In this document: positions 58,884-64,000 of the stretch, piece by piece
Layout of the letters: the number at the start of each line of letters is the position of its first letter
Numbering within the stretch: position 1 is the stretch's first letter
Notes under the pieces: generated by a model
The model's input: the letters and a program-made list of their open reading frames with translations, nothing else
Databases searched by the model: none
What the model was told of the DNA's origin: nothing
Position numbers and translations under genes: made by a program
Assembly: GCA_029532625.1 (NCBI GenBank)
Contig: JARFXM010000009.1
Coordinates: forward strand, 4,588,001 to 4,652,000
Direction: 5' to 3'
From: Lomentospora prolificans
Lineage: Eukaryota > Ascomycota > Sordariomycetes > Microascales > Microascaceae
DNA length: 64,000 nt

Positions 58884-60476
58884 GAAGGGTTGCAGTCAAT
58901 TGTGATCGAAGTAGATCGAGAAGTGAAATATACCGACAGAGACGCTCAAAGCGCAGTTTAAACCTTGAAATCCCAAGGAGAATGGGAAAAAAAAAGATCA
59001 GGACGCGGTTGAAGTACACGGCAAGCTGATGCAAAGTATATAAGGTAAGAGGTTAAAGATAAGGAGTTTCCAGGGACAATATTTCTGGTGCGGATGGCGG
59101 GGCAATTTGAATTGGGCAAAACGGAAGGCGGGGAATTTTCTTTGCCAGTGAGCAGGAGCAACTCGATCCAAAAAGTTGAGTCACCACTGCCACAGTTGGC
59201 AAAACCCGCAGCTCGAGTCACTCTTCGGTTGCTAAACAACCCGGCGCGTCTCACCCGACCGAGCATTGCTATCAATGATTTTCAGGGGCAATACCCGTCC
59301 TTTGTATCAGTGTATTATACATATCTTCTATTTTGTCTTTTCCCAAGTCTAATGAGGTCCTGTCACACCTAAAGGGGCTTGAGGGCACAGCCGGTGTCTT
59401 CCTTGACCTCCCGGGTTTTCTTCGAGTTGGGAAGCCAAAGTTATATCAGGAAGGATGCTGTCTCTGCGCAAAATCTACGCTGCATGCACGAGACGGTGGT
59501 CACTGCAGCGTGTCCGGGGCATCCAATTGTTGGGAGATAGCGTAATAAGAGAGCGATGCCCCGAGCTTTATTCTCCGTAAGCTGGCTTTCAAGTCACCAC
59601 TTATGTGGACCTGTTCCGAGTGGCAGAAGTTGAGACAGCGCAGACCAATGTTGAAAAAGCAACCAAAAATGGGCCTAACCCGGAACAATGGTTGAAGCGA
59701 CCTGATAAGAGTTGGGGCTGGGACGTGAGGGTAGCGGATTCCCTTGGTTAAACGGCTGCCTGCCTAGACAATGATCCTAAGGCATCCCGCGGATCAAGCT
59801 TTTACCCACGACGAATATGTACGGTAGGCAGGAGGTGGGAATCGAGAAAGCAAAATATGGAAACCTTCAAAAAGATTTAATTCACTCCAATCGCCAAACT
59901 GTCCTGTTGAAAGGTGTTTCCTGCCTGCATTTATGAATTTGCCCACCCAGAAAATGTAGCAAGAAGAAAGAAATGTAGCAACACCAGACTAAATAAAATA
60001 GGTAAAAATGAGAAATTTCCTAGAATGCTAGATGTAACGAAACGGATCCTAGCAGCCTAGCAGGCTATAGAGAACCTAAGACCACGGGCTTCGTCATTCT
60101 AGGTGGGTTAGGTTCAGGAACCTGAGTCTGCATGCTTCAAGGATCGTCTTCAAGCCACAGCTCAGCAATCCCTCGGGTGCCCAGCCCGTCATCCCTCGAA
60201 GTCCCCATCCATCGTCAAAGAAAAGCCGCTCCCTCAGCTCGAGACGCCCAACGCAATCCGATTTTCCTTAAGGCCATTGTGGAAATCCAATGCCCCAAAC
60301 TCGCTCTTTTCTCCCTAGAGGCTCTTCCTCGCCCCTCTTCGAACCCCGGTAGTCGCCCTGGAGGACATCTCGAACCCCTCGGTTATGATGTTGTGGAATT
60401 GAGTCGCACTAATTCCTTTGGTTGTTGGGCAAGCGTAGCGAGGCTACAGGGATCGTGAGGGTGATTTATCAAGTAT
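58884..60476. other. Spacer between the AsnRS and CDC42 genes
   Basis: The left half is the AsnRS promoter region; the right end contains the CDC42 3' UTR (both genes are on the minus strand). A 108-codon frame at 60132-60458 on the + strand has no recognisable domain. Confidence 0.5.
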
Positions 60477-61603
<1,127 letters not shown>

Positions 61604-64000
61604 TGTTCAAAACTAGCGGTGCTCCAGTGTAGGAGCAGATGCGTTGCGTTATGGGGGAGATTGACCGTTTGGCGATGCTCTCCTTATTGTGGGCGCGGAA
61701 GGATGGCTTAAGATCGGTGGATGGAGGGAGGCCGATACGTATTTTCCGGGGGGCGGTCGAGGTCAATCTGGAGTTGGATGGGGGAGTCGGGAAAAAGAGG
61801 GGAGAGTCACGTCGAAAATAGGGAACCGCTTCGCTAGCTGTTTCTTTGAAGGACTATCTTGGAGATAAACTGGTTTCTCGGCGACGACGTCAGAGGGCGG
61901 ATTGATTGTTGCAACGAGAAGTGTAGGTTATTATGGAAAGTCTGAGAGAGAGGGAGAAAGACGAGCTACAACGCGAAGTGACGGTGGAGGTGTGGGGAAA
62001 GGGAAGTGAAAGGAGAGGGAAATTAATAGGCCGGCGGAATGAAGACGATAGTGTTGTGAACGGTAAAATGATGGAGAGGGATGGAAAAGCACGAGCAAGA
62101 ATGATCATTGATTTGAGGCCAAGGGTCGCTGTAAATGGTAAAGGGTCTAGTAGTAGTGGATGCAAGTACAGTGCAGTACTTGCAAAAGACGTGCAATGCA
62201 ACAGCAACAGAATAGCGCTGGTTAACCTGGGTGGGTAGCCTGCGGTACCGAGCCAGCCAGGGTACCTGACTGCACTAGGTGAAGGGCCACTGGCATAATC
62301 AAAAATGGATCAATTGTCAAGGCCTGCTCAGGAGAGGGTGTACTACTTCTGCATAGGTCCCGGCCACACTGTCCTGGACGCTGTCCTTGGTCGCTCTCCC
62401 GAGCCAGCGTTAGATTCAATGCTAGGTCGTTCGATAACCAAACAAGGAACCTCTAAGAACCATAACTGGCATTCGGGTAAGCCTGGCGGTGCAGTGGTTG
62501 GTGAGAATGATCCTTGGGCGTTGGATCGGCTTTCGGCCTCCTAGTACTAAACGCATTCCAGTCCAATAATGGCATTGCACTGAATACTCTTCGCTGTTCC
62601 CTCTTCGCGTGAGCCTTGTCATAGGAGCTTGCTAGCTCTTTTGTTCTGGCCTCCATTTTTTCTTCTTTTAACGCATCGTTCCTGGACTCGAAATTGCCTC
62701 CATTTCGATGTGAAATGGCCCTTCCAGACTGGAGCTACAACCCCGTCGACACAATGCGAGCACTCGTCCTGGTCGATGCATCGATGGTAGACATGCACTT
62801 GTCCAGTGCTCTCCAGGATTGGACTAACCAGCTTTGGGTGTGTCGACTCCTAATAGGCAGCAGAATATCGGCCCCAGAAGGCCAGCGACACTGCCTCATA
62901 ATCCGCCATTATTCCTGGTGGATAGGTGTACTGTTCAAGGGATCCTATTCAGAAATCTCGCCCATCAAATAGCTCCTGGTTTCTTGTTGATCCTCTGGAG
63001 GACCATCGTTTGGGTCGCCCTGTTCAAAGCTGGTGTCAAATCCACGGCCTCTCTTTGCTCTTGCAAAGGGGAACGAGGAGAGGTTGCTCGTATTCTGTGC
63101 TGGCCTAGACCCTCAATGGGCCAGCTCTATGCAATGCTCGACTCAGGCGCATGTACAGTTTGAATTGGAGTGCCACGAGAGTCCAGCATTGTGTTCAAGG
63201 ACAGGGATAGTACAACGGGTGCAGTCAAGGTGCATCTGAGCAAGAGAGTCTTCTGGCTGGCCTGGCCAGCCATCCAAAAGTGACCCCCATTCTAGCACCC
63301 GGGCGTGCACGCTTGGTGGAAGCATAAAAGAGATCCTGGCCTTTCATTGCTCCGAAACAGACCAGTCACCCAGGGCGAATACCGACCCTCATCCGGCATC
63401 GCTGGCTGACGTCCAAGCTATGTGATGTGTGCTGCATCCGCGAACATGACTGTCCTTTCCTCAACTCCGCCATTCATCGGCAGATCAGCCAGGATAGCGC
63501 CTGGTGTTGAAGTAGGGGTGCCATTCGTCGGCGATTGGCCATATGCGCCTGGCCTTTGTTGCCCGTTGGAGCGCGCGAACTTCTCTGCCAGTTAAACCCG
63601 TCTCGGCTATATCGTTGACCTCATCCCTTGGTCTTGGGACTCGGCGTTCAAAATCAAAGGGCGTTACTGTATCTGTGTCATAAATTTGCAGATGGACACT
63701 CCAATCCGGCTTGCCATATTCGCGCCGCTTTTGTACGTAGTGTCGCCATCGCCACGCCCAGCTCTCGTCGTTTTTTGTATGGGTCTGAGGCAGTCATACT
63801 TTGAGCTTTTACTGCATCTACCACCGCTGGCTACAACCATACCCCGCCCTGCCCCCTAGTATAGAAACGAAAAAAAGAAGGAAAGGAAAGGCGGTAGAAT
63901 CTATTTCTATCCCTCTCTTGCATCAAGAGGTTACACTCCGTTCATTTGGCCCTTCGATCCGTTTGCGCCTCGCGCCTCAGCCTAGCTTGTTAATGTGGGT
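61604..64000. other. Right-edge spacer with the CDC42 promoter
   Basis: About 2.4 kb. The part next to 61603 is the CDC42 leader and promoter, T/C-rich on the minus strand at about 61900-62200. Short frames on both strands have no gene-like features. Any gene to the right begins outside the window. Confidence 0.5.

Overview
This window is a stretch of nuclear DNA from a filamentous ascomycete, most likely a Sordariomycete. The reasons are short introns (about 50-240 nt) with GTAAGT/GTACGT/GTATGT donors, CTAAC or CTGAC branch sites and CAG/TAG acceptors; kilobase-scale spacers; no operons; and protein families typical of Pezizomycotina (a glutamine-repeat protein, a 2EXR protein, fungal-only acidic and membrane proteins). 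I see no transposon, CRISPR array, tRNA, rRNA or viral element, and no secondary-metabolite cluster. Almost all of the genes are housekeeping genes, rebuilt here exon by exon by checking phase across every intron.

Layout, left to right: a glutamine-repeat protein (1385-4559, +); the eEF1A lysine methyltransferase EFM4 (5374-6272, +); the PP2A scaffold subunit A (6859-9456, -, 8 exons); cytosolic PheRS beta subunit (11126-13153, +); a myotubularin-type PI3P phosphatase (13916-16313, -); ribosomal protein S3 (17137-18138, +); a NIPA-type magnesium transporter (19871-21593, -, 7 exons); a doubtful small gene (23890-24292, -); a large acidic fungal protein of unknown function (24506-26681, -); coatomer delta (27413-29215, +); APC/C subunit 4 (29759-32446, +); the Rag-type GTPase Gtr2 (32692-33992, -); a four-helix membrane protein (36445-37210, -); a 6 kb gene-poor stretch; a 2EXR protein (43215-44199, +); a cytosolic histidine phosphatase (46485-48057, +); a four-RRM RNA-binding protein (49436-51817, -); a 5.2 kb spacer; cytosolic AsnRS (57064-58883, -); and Cdc42 (60477-61603, -). 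The last 2.4 kb holds no gene I can support.

Functionally, the genes cover translation (RPS3, PheRS beta, AsnRS, EFM4), membrane traffic and phosphoinositides (coatomer delta, myotubularin), nutrient and growth signalling (Gtr2, PP2A-A, Cdc42) and cell cycle (APC4). They are neighbours, not an operon.

The most notable observation is at RPS3. After its stop codon the same frame stays open for 98 codons (18139-18432) with coding-like codon use. A 60-nt intron-like segment (18110-18169) that contains the stop could be spliced out in frame. Together these suggest a C-terminally extended S3 isoform made by alternative splicing or readthrough. Other leads are an acidic protein carrying four spaced EIDW/EIDY-like motifs, a possible spliced acidic tail on the myotubularin, an optional in-frame intron in APC4, a coatomer delta gene whose first coding exon is just ATG, and an unrecognised two-exon ORF at 23890-24292.
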